The notes: a model not told the origin generated them from the sequence alone. A DNA stretch of 64,000 nucleotides from Gemmobacter caeni (GCF_003054195.1 NZ_QBKP01000004.1:107350-171349), one strand, 5' to 3'; numbered from the stretch's first letter, positions 36,399 to 45,460 are shown. Translations and numbers: made by a program.

Positions 36399-37043
36399 AT
36401 GCAGACGCCCCGACCCAGCGATACCGCCGCCGCCCATGAACGGCTTTACCGCAGCCTGCGAACGCAGGTGATGCATGGCGAACTGGCTCCTGGTCAGGCG
36501 CTGACCCTGCGCGGTCTCGGCAAGCAATACGGCGTGTCGATGACACCCGCGCGCGAGGCGGTGCGGCGGCTCGTGGCGGAAGGGGCGTTGACGCTCTCGT
36601 CGTCCGGTCGGGTCGCGACCCCCGAACTCGGACCGGAACGGATCGAGGAACTGGCGGCCATTCGCGCCCTGCTGGAGCCGGAACTGGCCGCCCGCGCCCT
36701 GCCGCGCGCCCATTTCGCACTGATTGACCGGCTGACGGCGATCAACGTCGCCAATGCCGAGGCGGTGGCCCGGCAAGATTCGGTGGCCTACATCCGTACC
36801 AACCTCGAATTTCACCGCACGCTCTATCTGCGGGCACAGGCGCCAGCGATGCTGGCCATGCTGGAAACCGTGTGGCTGCAACTGGGGCCGACGATGCGCG
36901 CGCTATATTCGCGCCTGCGCCGGAACGAACCCCCGCAACATCACCGCATGATCCTTGCCGCCCTGCGCGCGGGCGACGAACCGGCGCTGCGGCTGGCGGT
37001 GCGTACCGATGTGACGCAAGGTCTGCGGCATCTGGCCAGCTGA
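36399..37043 (+). CDS. GntR-family transcriptional regulator (FCD type)
   Basis: A 214-residue regulator. The N-terminal winged helix has ALTLRGLGKQYGVSMTPAREAVRRLVAEGAL, and the FCD ligand domain has ELAAIRALLEPELAARALP and LEFHRTLYLRAQ. The Met at 36399 precedes the conserved helix; the frame is open upstream into the ygjP-like gene's end but without family similarity. It has no obvious target beside it. Confidence 0.9.
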   Translation: MQTPRPSDTAAAHERLYRSLRTQVMHGELAPGQALTLRGLGKQYGVSMTPAREAVRRLVAEGALTLSSSGRVATPELGPERIEELAAIRALLEPELAARALPRAHFALIDRLTAINVANAEAVARQDSVAYIRTNLEFHRTLYLRAQAPAMLAMLETVWLQLGPTMRALYSRLRRNEPPQHHRMILAALRAGDEPALRLAVRTDVTQGLRHLAS

Positions 37044-37068
37044 CGTATCGCAACACTCGCGGGTGGAT

Positions 37069-37082
37069 TTGACCCTGATCAA
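37069..37082. promoter_or_regulatory. Fnr/FnrL-type box
   Basis: TTGACCCTGATCAA matches the FNR consensus TTGATnnnnATCAA at 9 of 10 specified positions (C for T in the left half). It lies about 55 bp before the ATG of the Cys-rich gene at 37137, a distance suited to activation under low oxygen. Confidence 0.7.
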
Positions 37083-37136
37083 GTCACTTGCGGGGACTTG
37101 GGCCTATGACGGATCAAACCCGGAATGGAGGCCCCC

Positions 37137-37508
37137 ATGCGTGACCGTCTGCTTGCCCTTTTCGCCCGCTGGCGTGCCTTGCAGGAAATCGAGGCGATGT
37201 CAGATCGTGATCTGGCGGATCTGGGCATGACCCGTGACCAGATCCTCGATTTCGCCAGCGCGCCCGCCGATACCGAACAGCGCATGGCGGCCATGGCCCG
37301 CATCTTCGGCCTGAGCATGGACGAGCTTCGCCGGGAATATGCCACCTATCTTGATATGGTGCAGACCTGCGGCCATTGCAGTGCCCGGCGTCAGTGTTCT
37401 GACACGCTGGCCCATGCAGCGCAGGCCCATCCCGAGGATTGCGGATTCTGCCCGAATGCCCGCGATTATGCGGATCGTGCCGCGATGAAGTCCGTCCGCG
37501 CCGCCTGA
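37137..37508 (+). CDS. Cys-rich small protein of DUF6455 type
   Basis: A 123-residue protein. The N-terminal third is a helical DUF1127-like segment ([31 protein letters not shown]). The C-terminal third has [10 protein letters not shown] and CGFCPNA, five Cys suited to binding zinc or an iron-sulfur cluster. The ATG at 37137 has GGAGG 6-7 bases upstream; an in-frame ATG at 37125 lies before that site. An Fnr-type box sits in the promoter, so expression is probably oxygen-dependent. Confidence 0.78.
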   Translation: MRDRLLALFARWRALQEIEAMSDRDLADLGMTRDQILDFASAPADTEQRMAAMARIFGLSMDELRREYATYLDMVQTCGHCSARRQCSDTLAHAAQAHPEDCGFCPNARDYADRAAMKSVRAA

Positions 37509-37584
37509 CCCTGCGGCGGGTGTTCGGGGGCCTTCCCCTCGTGGCGTCCTCGGCTATAGTCCGGGGACGACAGGAGAAACGTGC

Positions 37585-38289
37585 ATGACCATCCATATCG
37601 GAGCCAAACCAGGCGATATTGCCGAAACCGTCTTGTTGCCGGGCGATCCCTATCGCGCCCGCTGGGCGGCACAGACCTTTCTCAAGGATGCCGTTCTGGT
37701 GAACGAGGTGCGCGGAATGCTGGCCTATACCGGCACCTGGAACGGGCATCGCGTGACGATCCACGGCACCGGCATGGGCATGCCGTCGCTGTCAATCTAC
37801 GTTAACGAGCTGATCCGCGATTACGGGGCGCAGACGCTGATCCGCATTGGCTCAGCCGGGGGCATGCAGCCGCATGTGAAAGTGCGCGATGTGGTGCTGG
37901 GGATGTCGGCCTGCACCACGGGCACGCCCTCCAGCACGATATTTCGCGAACTCAACTATGCGCCGACCGCGGATTTCGGGCTGTTGAAAGCCGCGTGGGA
38001 GGCCGGGCAGGGCAAGGGGATCGGTCTGCATGCCGGGCAGATCTATTCCTCCGACACCTTTTATGACGAACGGCCAGACCTGAACGAACAGATGCAGCGC
38101 CATGGCGTGCTGGCGGTGGAGATGGAGGCGGCGGAGCTTTATATCCTCGCCGCCCGCTATGGCCGGCGCGCGCTGGCAGTGCTGACCATCTCGGACCACC
38201 TGCTGACGCATGAGGCGCTGCCGTCGGACCAGCGTGAGCAGAGCTTCGGCGATATGGTCGACATCGCCCTGACCGCCGCCTTCGCCTGA
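37585..38289 (+). CDS. deoD: Purine-nucleoside phosphorylase, DeoD type
   Basis: A 234-residue cytosolic enzyme that splits purine (deoxy)nucleosides with phosphate to base and (deoxy)ribose-1-phosphate. [11 protein letters not shown] and [16 protein letters not shown] form the phosphate and nucleoside sites, [17 protein letters not shown] is the ribose-binding EMEAA motif, and [12 protein letters not shown] contains the catalytic Asp. Length is exactly typical. It is a single gene, followed by a double hairpin. Confidence 0.95.
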   Translation: MTIHIGAKPGDIAETVLLPGDPYRARWAAQTFLKDAVLVNEVRGMLAYTGTWNGHRVTIHGTGMGMPSLSIYVNELIRDYGAQTLIRIGSAGGMQPHVKVRDVVLGMSACTTGTPSSTIFRELNYAPTADFGLLKAAWEAGQGKGIGLHAGQIYSSDTFYDERPDLNEQMQRHGVLAVEMEAAELYILAARYGRRALAVLTISDHLLTHEALPSDQREQSFGDMVDIALTAAFA

Positions 38290-38296
38290 GCGCGAC

Positions 38297-38346
38297 GCAA
38301 GAGTTTTCCTTAAAACTCTTGCAAATTCCTTGAGGAAGGAATTTGC
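38297..38346. repeat. Double perfect hairpin downstream of deoD
   Basis: Two perfect 11-bp stems share the bases GC at 38321-38322. The first is GCAAGAGTTTT / AAAACTCTTGC with loop CCTT (38297-38322). The second is GCAAATTCCTT / AAGGAATTTGC with loop GAGG (38321-38346). The stems are AT-rich in a GC-rich genome. They lie between convergent genes and may end transcription from both sides or be a dispersed repeat. Confidence 0.85.
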
Positions 38347-38360
38347 GCGGGGCTGGTGCC

Positions 38361-39227
38361 TCAGGGTGCCCGAAGGGCCCGCGCGACCCGCTCTGCCGGG
38401 TGGCCGGGCTTCAGCGACCGCGCCGACCACAGGCGCAGCGCCGTGGGCAGGCGCACCCGCTGCGGCAGCGGAGCCACCAGTTGACCGCGCGCCAGATGCC
38501 CGGCGACCAGCGATCCATGCGCCATCAGCACGCCCGCGCCATTTGCCGCCTCTTCCACCGCCAGCGCATAGAGCGAAAACACCGGGCCACGCGGGCGAAA
38601 GGCGGTGCCGGGCATCGCGACGGCGGCCCAGTCCTGCCAGTCTTCCGCCCAGGCGCTGTCAATCAGGCAGGGCAGATCCGCCAGATCCTCGGGTCGTGTC
38701 AGCCGTGCCGCAAGTTGTGGCGCGCAAACCGGGAAGATGACTTCCTCTGCCACCAACCGGCCTTCCCGTCCCGGAAACAGGCTCAGGTCATAGGGCGCGC
38801 GTTTCAGGTTGGGCGGCGCCTCCATCGCGGTGATCGAGATTTCGACACCCGGCATCTGCGCCCGCAACCCCGGCAGCCGGGGTGACAGCCAAAGCTGGGC
38901 GAGCGCGGGCAGGGTGGCGATATGCACGATCTTCGGTGCTGACTCGGCCCGCAGGTGGTGCACGGCCAGCCCAAGCGCATCGAAAGCGGCGGTGAATTCA
39001 GGCAGCACACGCGCACCAAGCGCGGTCAGTTCGACGCCTTTCGGCCCGCGTATGAACAACCTCGCAGCCAGCCGCGCCTCCAGCGCCTTGACATGCGCCG
39101 TTACCGCGCCGGGGGTTACGCCGAGTTCCTGTGCCGCCGCCGAAAAACCACCCAGCCGCGCGGCGGCCTCGAAGGCGCGCAGGGCTGTCAGCGGCAGGTC
39201 GGTTGGGCGGGGTGGGGCGACGGGCAT
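38361..39227 (-). CDS. LysR-family regulator, GcvA-like
   Basis: A 288-residue regulator. LTALRAFEAAARLGGFSAAAQELGVTPGAVTAHVKALEARL is the GcvA-type winged-helix opening, and the effector domain starts near residue 90. It is divergent from the SHMT-like gene at 39320 with a 92-bp shared promoter, and probably controls that gene and the aldo-keto reductase. Confidence 0.9.
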   Translation of the reverse strand: MPVAPPRPTDLPLTALRAFEAAARLGGFSAAAQELGVTPGAVTAHVKALEARLAARLFIRGPKGVELTALGARVLPEFTAAFDALGLAVHHLRAESAPKIVHIATLPALAQLWLSPRLPGLRAQMPGVEISITAMEAPPNLKRAPYDLSLFPGREGRLVAEEVIFPVCAPQLAARLTRPEDLADLPCLIDSAWAEDWQDWAAVAMPGTAFRPRGPVFSLYALAVEEAANGAGVLMAHGSLVAGHLARGQLVAPLPQRVRLPTALRLWSARSLKPGHPAERVARALRAP

Positions 39228-39319
39228 GAAGAGGCTCAGATTTCCTCACCCTAGATTTTCGCAAAACTGGTTTGCCCGCAAGGAACTCCTGCGTTTTGCT
39301 GCGTCAAAAGGAGATCGCC

Positions 39320-40639
39320 ATGCCCCACCTTGCCCGCCGCCCCTGGGTTCCCGCCGCCTGCGAGGATCATATCCAACGCCTCGCCGCTGCCGTCCGAGCG
39401 CCTTCTGACGCGGTGGCAGACCGGATCGAGGCATTGATTGCCCGCAACAGTGTCATCCACGATACGGAATGCTTCAACCTGAACCCCGCCACCAATGTGA
39501 TGAACCCGAAGGCAGAGGCGGCACTGGCGCGGGGCCTCGGCTCCCGCCCCTCGCTGGGCTATCCGGGCGACAAATACGAAATGGGGCTGGAGGCGATTGA
39601 GGAAATAGAGGTCATCGCGGCTGAACTCGCGGCAGAGGTCTTTGGCGCGACCCATGCCGAGATCCGCGTGGCCTCGGGCGCGCTGGCCAATCTTTACGGT
39701 TTCATGGCGCTGGCGCAGCCAGGCGATGCGATCATCGCGCCGCCGCCGGCAGTGGGGGGTCATGTTACCCATCACAAGGCGGGCTGCGCCGGGCTTTATG
39801 GCCTTCACACCCATGCCGCGCCGGTGAATGCCGATGGCTACACCGTTGATCTGGACGCGCTGGAGACGCTGGCGCTGCGCGTGAAGCCGAAGATCATCAC
39901 CATCGGTGGCAGCCTGAACCTGTTCCCGCATCCGGTGCGCGAGATCCGGGCGATTGCCGACAAGGTGGGCGCTAGGGTGCTGTTCGATGCGGCGCATCAA
40001 TGCGGCATCATCGCGGGCGGTGTCTGGGCCAATCCGCTGGCTGAGGGCGCGCATCTGATGACGATGAGCACCTACAAAAGCCTCGGCGGTCCGGCGGGCG
40101 GGCTCATCGTGACCAATGACGCCGAAATCGCCGGGCGACTGGACCAGATCGCCTTTCCCGGCCTGACCGCGAATTTCGATGCCGCCAAATCGGCGGCGCT
40201 GGCGATCAGCCTGCTCGACTGGCGCGATTTTGGCGCGGCCTATGGGCAGGCGATGGTCGACCTCAGCCGCGCGCTGGCGGGCGAACTGGCGGCGCAGCGC
40301 CTGCCGGTTTTCGGTGCGGCGCAGGGCATGACCCAGAGCCACCAGTTTGCTGTCGAGGCGGCGGCTTTCGGCGGCGGTCAGGCGGCGTCGAAAGTGCTGC
40401 GCAAGGCGGGCTTCCTCGCCTGCGGCATCGGCCTGCCATTGCCAGAGGTGCCGGGCGATCTGAACGGGTTGCGCATTGGCACGCCGGAACTGGTGCGCCG
40501 CGGCGTCACACCCGCTGATGCCCCCGCGCTGGCGACGCTGATCGCCGAGGCGCTGCGCGGCAATGATCCGGCGGCGCTGGCCCCCCGCACTGCCGAGATG
40601 CGCAAGAAATTCACCGGGGTGCATTACATCCACCCTTGA
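39320..40639 (+). CDS. Serine hydroxymethyltransferase-like PLP enzyme
   Basis: A 439-residue fold-type I PLP enzyme with SHMT features: SLGYPGDKYEMGLE, ASGALANLYGFMAL, VLFDAAHQCGIIAGG (PLP-binding Asp and His) and the Schiff-base Lys253 in STYKSLGGPAGG. It differs from housekeeping GlyA at many conserved positions (for example STYK for TTHK), so it probably is not the folate-cycle enzyme. It could cleave or transfer the side chain of another beta-hydroxy or alpha-methyl amino acid. It is divergent from a GcvA-like regulator and 53 bp before an aldo-keto reductase. Confidence 0.82.
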   Translation: MPHLARRPWVPAACEDHIQRLAAAVRAPSDAVADRIEALIARNSVIHDTECFNLNPATNVMNPKAEAALARGLGSRPSLGYPGDKYEMGLEAIEEIEVIAAELAAEVFGATHAEIRVASGALANLYGFMALAQPGDAIIAPPPAVGGHVTHHKAGCAGLYGLHTHAAPVNADGYTVDLDALETLALRVKPKIITIGGSLNLFPHPVREIRAIADKVGARVLFDAAHQCGIIAGGVWANPLAEGAHLMTMSTYKSLGGPAGGLIVTNDAEIAGRLDQIAFPGLTANFDAAKSAALAISLLDWRDFGAAYGQAMVDLSRALAGELAAQRLPVFGAAQGMTQSHQFAVEAAAFGGGQAASKVLRKAGFLACGIGLPLPEVPGDLNGLRIGTPELVRRGVTPADAPALATLIAEALRGNDPAALAPRTAEMRKKFTGVHYIHP

Positions 40640-40692
40640 ACGTTCCGATTCGCGCGTGTTGACTGCGGTCCCCTTTGAGAAAGGACCTCCTC

Positions 40693-41667
40693 ATGCAGAT
40701 GCGCAAACTCGGATCGCGGGGGCCGATGGTTTCGGCCATCGGCCTCGGCGCCATGTCATTCGGTGGCATTTTCGGTCCGACGACCGAGACGGAAAGCCTC
40801 GCCTGCCTCGATGCAATGGTTGAGGCCGGTATCAATTTTATCGACACCGCCAATATCTACGGCATGGGCGTCAGCGAGACGGTCATCGGCAAATGGCTCG
40901 CCTCGCGCCGCCCCGATGTGGTGATCGCCACCAAGGCCAGTATCGTGAATGGCCCGCCGCGCCGGATCGACAATTCGGCGGGCCATCTGCGGACGGAACT
41001 CGAGGCCTCGCTGAAACGGCTCGGGGTCGAACGGGTGGATCTCTTTTACATCCACCGTCGCGAACATACGCGCCCGCTGGCCGAGGTGATCGGCACGCTG
41101 CGGGATCTGGAGACCGAGGGCAAAATCGGTGGCTACGGCCTGTCGGAAGTGGCGCCCGAGACCCTGCGCGCGGCGCACGCGATCCATCCCTGCACCGCCG
41201 TCCAGAACGAATATTCGCTGTGGAGCCGCCAGCCAGAACTGGGCCTTATCCAGGAATGCGCGCGTCTGGGAACGACTTTCGTCGCCTTCTCGCCACTGGC
41301 GCGCGGTATGCTGGGCGAGACCCCGCTGCGCCATGATCAGGTGCAGGACGGGTTTCGCGCGCAGAACCCGCGCTTTACCGAGCCGAACTTCAGTCGCAAC
41401 ACCGCCCGGATCGACCGTTTCCGCAACTGGTGCAAGGCGCGCGGCTGGTCAGTGCCAGCCACGGCGCTGGCCTGGGCGATGGGTGCGGGCGATCATGTGT
41501 TGCCGATCCCCGGCACGCGCCGGGCAGACCGCCTGCGCGAATGGCTGCCGCTGCCCGATCTGACCGCCGCTGACCGCGCTGAAATCGAAGCTCTGCTGCC
41601 CGCAGGCTTCGCCGCCGGGGACCGTTATGGCGATCATCAGCTTCTCGCCATCGAGCGCTACTGCTGA
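40693..41667 (+). CDS. Aldo/keto reductase
   Basis: A 324-residue NADPH-dependent reductase (AKR13/YhdN-like). FIDTANIYGMGVSETVIG holds the catalytic Asp and Tyr, VIATKASI the Lys and FYIHRREH the His. VQNEYSLWSRQPE and the C-terminal IPGTRRADRLREWL complete the barrel and cofactor site. The start at 40693 follows AAAGGA. Its position suggests it reduces an aldehyde made by the SHMT-like enzyme upstream. Confidence 0.92.
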   Translation: MQMRKLGSRGPMVSAIGLGAMSFGGIFGPTTETESLACLDAMVEAGINFIDTANIYGMGVSETVIGKWLASRRPDVVIATKASIVNGPPRRIDNSAGHLRTELEASLKRLGVERVDLFYIHRREHTRPLAEVIGTLRDLETEGKIGGYGLSEVAPETLRAAHAIHPCTAVQNEYSLWSRQPELGLIQECARLGTTFVAFSPLARGMLGETPLRHDQVQDGFRAQNPRFTEPNFSRNTARIDRFRNWCKARGWSVPATALAWAMGAGDHVLPIPGTRRADRLREWLPLPDLTAADRAEIEALLPAGFAAGDRYGDHQLLAIERYC

Positions 41668-41676
41668 CGCGCAGGT

Positions 41677-41720
41677 CATTCTCTGTCCCGAAATCTTCTC
41701 GGTGGGGGCAGACCGCCCCC
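41677..41720 (-). repeat. Composite intergenic element (hairpin plus ATTT box), copy B
   Basis: On the minus strand a GGGGGC/GCCCCC hairpin (41704-41720) is followed by GAGAAGATTTCGGGACAGAG. The same layout of GC hairpin and AT-richer box occurs at 48719-48774. It lies between convergent genes and may act as a terminator. Confidence 0.5.
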
Positions 41721-41726
41721 GCGCTC

Positions 41727-42590
41727 TCACCGCCCGTGACTGCGGTCGTAGCCGTTGACGGGCGGGCTGACCCAGCCCGCGGGAGGGGCCTTGGGACGGA
41801 AGACCTCGACCAGCAGCGGATGGCAGGTGGCGGTATCTGACGAATGCTCGGCCGAACAATCGCCCCCGGGACAGGCCGACAGCCCGCCCAGCAGGTCGAT
41901 TTCTGCGAAGAATTCAAGATAATCGCCTGGCCGCACCGGCGAGGCTTTCATGAAATATTGTCCGGTGTCACGGGTGAAGCCCGTGCACATGAAGACGTTC
42001 AGCACATCATGCACATGGCTCTCGGCCTCGGCCAGCGAGAGCCCGCGCGCATCGGCCAGTGCGCGGGTCAGGTTGGAATGGCAGCAATGGTGATACTGTC
42101 CGCCATGACTCAGCAGGTTGTGGGTATAGGGATCGCAGCGCGTGCCGATCACGTCATGGACCGAGCCACCGAAAGCGTCGAACCCATACCAGTCCAGCGT
42201 GTCATCGGTAATCGTGGCCATCGGGCGCAGGTAGGGATGGCTGGTCCACATCCGGTCGCCGGTGGAAAGATGCGTGCCATGCAGGGCGCGGGTCTTGCCG
42301 GAATAGAACCGCTCGGCCAGATTGACGGCGTTCCACAGGTTCAGGTCACCGACCTGAGGCCCCTCGACGCTGCGGATTCGGAAGAAATGCCCGGCGGGCA
42401 CCTCGAAACAGCGGGCGTCGCGGGCGGGCACCAGAACCTCGGCCACGCGAGTCCAACCGTCGCGGGCATCGCGACAGGCGGCCAGATCGGGTATGGGCAG
42501 GGTTTCCGGCGGATAGCAAATCACCGGCGCGATGGCGCGGCGGGTATCGGCATCAGCGGGGGCGCTATGGTCTGGGTAGGCGGGCTTCAT
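41727..42590 (-). CDS. DUF1989 (urea carboxylase-associated) family protein
   Basis: A 287-residue protein. The central region has FEVPAGHFFRIRSVEGPQVGDLNLWNA, THLSTGDRMWTSHPYLRPM and DPYTHNLLSHGGQYHHCCHSN, then DVLNVFMCTGFTRDTGQYF: this is the DUF1989 family. Members lie with urea carboxylase or aminomethyl-transfer genes; the exact reaction is not settled here. The frame is open upstream to 43067, but the conserved N-terminus and next gene's end support the Met at 42590. Confidence 0.85.
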   Translation of the reverse strand: MKPAYPDHSAPADADTRRAIAPVICYPPETLPIPDLAACRDARDGWTRVAEVLVPARDARCFEVPAGHFFRIRSVEGPQVGDLNLWNAVNLAERFYSGKTRALHGTHLSTGDRMWTSHPYLRPMATITDDTLDWYGFDAFGGSVHDVIGTRCDPYTHNLLSHGGQYHHCCHSNLTRALADARGLSLAEAESHVHDVLNVFMCTGFTRDTGQYFMKASPVRPGDYLEFFAEIDLLGGLSACPGGDCSAEHSSDTATCHPLLVEVFRPKAPPAGWVSPPVNGYDRSHGR

Positions 42591-42685
42591 CCGGGGTCTC
42601 CTGCGCGGTGGTGGCAGGTTGCTTTGCCCGGCGCAACGGGTCAAGGGCCGCTGCCTCCTCGACGGTCCTGGGATCATGGACAGGC

Positions 42686-42880
42686 TCAGCCCCTCGGGCG
42701 CAGGCAATCGCGGGGCGTGCCCTTCGCAGGCTGGCAAGTGGCGCCGCAGGCGGCGCAGCGCCACAATCCCTCGGCCCGGTGTTCGCGCCAGCGGCATTGC
42801 CGGGTCAGCGTGCTGTTCCGGCGCGAGAGCCACATGTAGCCGAAGACGGCGATAGCGAGGAGAAGCAGGAGAAGCGGCAT
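42686..42880 (-). CDS. Small membrane-anchored Cys-rich protein
   Basis: A 64-residue protein with one N-terminal membrane helix (PLLLLLLAIAVFGYMWL) and a short cytosolic tail with CAACGATC and a further Cys, resembling a minimal zinc ribbon. It starts 3 bp after the permease stop, so it is probably cotranslated. It is short and no family is recognised. Confidence 0.6.
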   Translation of the reverse strand: MPLLLLLLAIAVFGYMWLSRRNSTLTRQCRWREHRAEGLWRCAACGATCQPAKGTPRDCLRPRG

Positions 42881-42883
42881 GAT

Positions 42884-44074
42884 CTATTCCACGGCACGAC
42901 CGAAAATGGCGATGGCAAGGCCCAGAGCCGCCAGCGCGGCAGCGCCCGTGGCGGTCGGTCGCCGGGTCGGCCAGAGGCTTATGGCGGCCAGCGCGGCCTC
43001 GATCGCATAATAAAGCGCGAAGGCCCGCGAGGCCCAGGCGATGATCTGGAACACATCCGCCGCCCATGTCAGCGCGACCCCGGCGAGCACGAGCACCGCA
43101 TAGGCGGCGCGGGTCGGGATGCGCCCGCCCGATTGCTCCACCGCCAACCCGCCTGCACCGGCGGTATCTGCCACCGCCGCGCTGAACTGCGCCGCCAGCG
43201 CCGCTGCGACCAACAGAGCGGGCAGGACGGGCGAGACCTGCGCCATCAGGCCGATGATGGCGGTTTCGGTCAGCTTGCCCGCGGGCGGCCCCAGCGAGAA
43301 CACCAGCAGCAGCACATAGACCATGTAGATTGCCGTTGCCGCCAGCTGCGCGAGTTTCATCGAGCGGATGCGGGTTTCGGCGTGATATTCATCGCCCAGG
43401 TAGCGGGACGTTTCAAAGCCCTGCACCGTGACGATCAATCCGAAGCCAAGCGTCAGCGCCTGCCAGCCCGAGAGGCTGGGCGGTGTCAGGATCAGGTCGC
43501 CCGCCTGCGCCCTGGCGCCGAAGAACAGCGCCAGCCCCACCAGAAGGCCAAGGATGATGGCAAGCTTCAGGCTGACCGAATATTGCTCCATCCGTTCCAG
43601 CGCGGTGAAGCCGCGGGTCCAGCCGATCACAAGGATCAGCGCGAAGACGGCGGTGGTTACGCCGCGGGCGAAGACCGGGTCCGACCATGGGGTCAGCCCC
43701 AGTGCGAAGGCACCGAAGAGGTTGAGGTAATAGGCAACCGAAACGATGTAGGAAAAGGCCAGCGCCCAGCCGCCCGCGCGCTCCAGCGTCGCAGCGGGGC
43801 CTGTGAACGGGCCATGGCTGTCCAGCCGGGCGATATTGTTGCGGATCGTGGCGCCGAAGCCCCAGGCCCCGGCGCAAAGCGCCAGCATGACCATCGGCGC
43901 CCACATGCCGTAGCTGTCATTCAGGATCGGGCCGAGCACCAGAAAACCCGAACCGATGATCGAGGCGAGTGGCGTGACGGTGGCCCGCCACAGGTGCGCG
44001 CGGCGCAGGGCGGGCGACAGCAGCAATCCAAGACCGGCCACGGTGGCGGTGAAGATCAGCAAGTCGTCGCGCAT
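42884..44074 (-). CDS. APC-superfamily-like permease
   Basis: A 396-residue protein with 10-11 predicted helices. The first pair (TPLASIIGSGFLVLGPILND) resembles the amino-acid/polyamine transporter G-rich start, and GFGLIVTVQGFETSRYLGDEYHAETR the substrate-side helix 6 with an acidic turn. It lies downstream of the sdh operon and upstream of the DUF1989 gene on the same strand, so it may import the nitrogen compound processed by the DUF1989 protein. The substrate is unknown. Confidence 0.75.
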   Translation of the reverse strand: MRDDLLIFTATVAGLGLLLSPALRRAHLWRATVTPLASIIGSGFLVLGPILNDSYGMWAPMVMLALCAGAWGFGATIRNNIARLDSHGPFTGPAATLERAGGWALAFSYIVSVAYYLNLFGAFALGLTPWSDPVFARGVTTAVFALILVIGWTRGFTALERMEQYSVSLKLAIILGLLVGLALFFGARAQAGDLILTPPSLSGWQALTLGFGLIVTVQGFETSRYLGDEYHAETRIRSMKLAQLAATAIYMVYVLLLVFSLGPPAGKLTETAIIGLMAQVSPVLPALLVAAALAAQFSAAVADTAGAGGLAVEQSGGRIPTRAAYAVLVLAGVALTWAADVFQIIAWASRAFALYYAIEAALAAISLWPTRRPTATGAAALAALGLAIAIFGRAVE

Positions 44075-44090
44075 GGCGGGGATACGGGCG

Positions 44091-44390
44091 TCATGCCGGC
44101 TTCTGCGGGTAGATCAGCGCGAACAGCGCCGCAGCCCGTTCTTCACGGGGCAAGGAGCCTGTGGCCCAGCCATTGCCAAAGGCAGCCCTGATCGCCGGAT
44201 CGTCGTAATAGGTTTCGAAGCAGCGGCCAAGGCGACGCAGCGCATCGGCCACCTGCCAGACGAATTGCGATTCACCCATCGCAATCCGGTTCTTTGCATG
44301 CAGGGCATCGGCCAGCCCCGCGCAAAGATCGCCGAATTCTTCCGGCGATGCAAAGCGCGGCAACGGCTGGCCGTCGCCCGGCGCCGTCAT
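44091..44390 (-). CDS. Uncharacterised protein coupled to sdhB
   Basis: A 99-residue soluble, helical protein ([13 protein letters not shown] start) with no recognised domain. Its ATG overlaps the sdhB stop (ATGA), so it is translated with the succinate dehydrogenase operon. It has no Cys motif or membrane segment. It does not resemble SdhE in the residues I can compare. A role in complex assembly is only a positional guess. Confidence 0.7.
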   Translation of the reverse strand: MTAPGDGQPLPRFASPEEFGDLCAGLADALHAKNRIAMGESQFVWQVADALRRLGRCFETYYDDPAIRAAFGNGWATGSLPREERAAALFALIYPQKPA

Positions 44391-45163
44391 ACGGCGCGTT
44401 CCACCATCATCTTCTTGATCTCGGCAATCGCCTTCGCCGGATTCAGGCCTTTGGGGCAGGTCTTGGCGCAGTTCATGATGGTGTGGCAGCGATAGAGCTT
44501 GAAGGGGTCTTCAAGCTGGTCCAGCCGTTCGCCGGTGGCTTCATCGCGCGAGTCGATGATCCAGCGATAGGCATGCAGCAGCGCGGCCGGGCCAAGGTAT
44601 TTGTCGCCGTTCCACCAGTAGCTCGGGCACGAGGTGGAGCAGGAGGCGCACATCACGCATTCATAAAGACCGTCGAGTTTCTTGCGATCCTCGATCGACT
44701 GCCGCCATTCCTTTTGCGGCGTGTTGGTCTTGGTTTCCAGCCAAGGCATGATCGAGGCATGCTGGGCATAGAAATGCGTCAGGTCGGGGATCAGGTCTTT
44801 CACCACCGGCATATGCGGCAGGGGATAGATCTTCACGTCGCCCTTGATCTCGTCCAGGCCATAGATGCAGGCCAGCGTGTTGATCCCGTCGATGTTCATC
44901 GCGCAGGAGCCGCAGATCCCTTCGCGGCAGGAGCGGCGGAAGGTCAGGGTCGGGTCGACCTCGTTCTTGATCTTGATCAGCGCGTCCAGAACCATGGGGC
45001 CGCACTTGTCCATATCAAGGAAATAGGTGTCGACACGCGGGTTTTCGCCGTCATCGGGGTTCCAGCGGTAAATCTGGAACTTGCGGATGTTCTTGCCTTC
45101 CGGCTTCGGCCAGGTCTTGCCGGTGCGGACCTTGGAGTTCTTTGGCAGGGTGAACTGAACCAT
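44387..45163 (-). CDS. sdhB: Succinate dehydrogenase iron-sulfur subunit
   Basis: A 258-residue subunit of complex II carrying electrons from SdhA flavin to quinone. The 2Fe-2S site is in [16 protein letters not shown] plus a later Cys; the 4Fe-4S and 3Fe-4S sites are in [16 protein letters not shown] and [30 protein letters not shown] and the Trp of YWW line the quinone region. The gene follows two small lipoprotein genes rather than sdhA directly. Confidence 0.97.
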   Translation of the reverse strand: MVQFTLPKNSKVRTGKTWPKPEGKNIRKFQIYRWNPDDGENPRVDTYFLDMDKCGPMVLDALIKIKNEVDPTLTFRRSCREGICGSCAMNIDGINTLACIYGLDEIKGDVKIYPLPHMPVVKDLIPDLTHFYAQHASIMPWLETKTNTPQKEWRQSIEDRKKLDGLYECVMCASCSTSCPSYWWNGDKYLGPAALLHAYRWIIDSRDEATGERLDQLEDPFKLYRCHTIMNCAKTCPKGLNPAKAIAEIKKMMVERAV

Positions 45164-45166
45164 TGG

Positions 45167-45460
45167 CTAGTTTCTCCAATCGGGACGGGAGTAGAGCGGT
45201 TGCGACGGCAACTGCCCGGATTGTCTGTAGACGCAGCTTTCATAAAGCTGCGCGGGGTCACGCCCGGCCAGATAGTCGGACGAGACCTCGATCTCCATGC
45301 GCGCCACGGGGCCATCGCTGGTGGCGCCCATCGCGATTTCGCCGCGCGGCTTGGCCGCCAGTTGCGCCTGCCGGAAGCAGGACCGCTCTGCCGCCTCTCG
45401 CGAGACCGGGCCGCAGGCGGCCAGCAACGCAAGAAGGATCAGCGCGGCCCGCATCGGCAT
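45167..45460 (-). CDS. Small lipoprotein within the sdh operon (second)
   Basis: A 97-residue protein with a lipoprotein signal (MRAALILLALLAACG, lipobox LAAC, Cys near 15). The mature part has two further Cys residues, one in ERSCFRQAQL and one in YESCVYRQSGQLP. No family is recognised. It starts 1 bp inside the preceding gene (TGATG) and ends 3 bp before the sdhB start. An in-frame ATG two codons on (45454) is an equal choice. It would be exported and anchored in a membrane. Confidence 0.75.
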   Translation of the reverse strand: MPMRAALILLALLAACGPVSREAAERSCFRQAQLAAKPRGEIAMGATSDGPVARMEIEVSSDYLAGRDPAQLYESCVYRQSGQLPSQPLYSRPDWRN

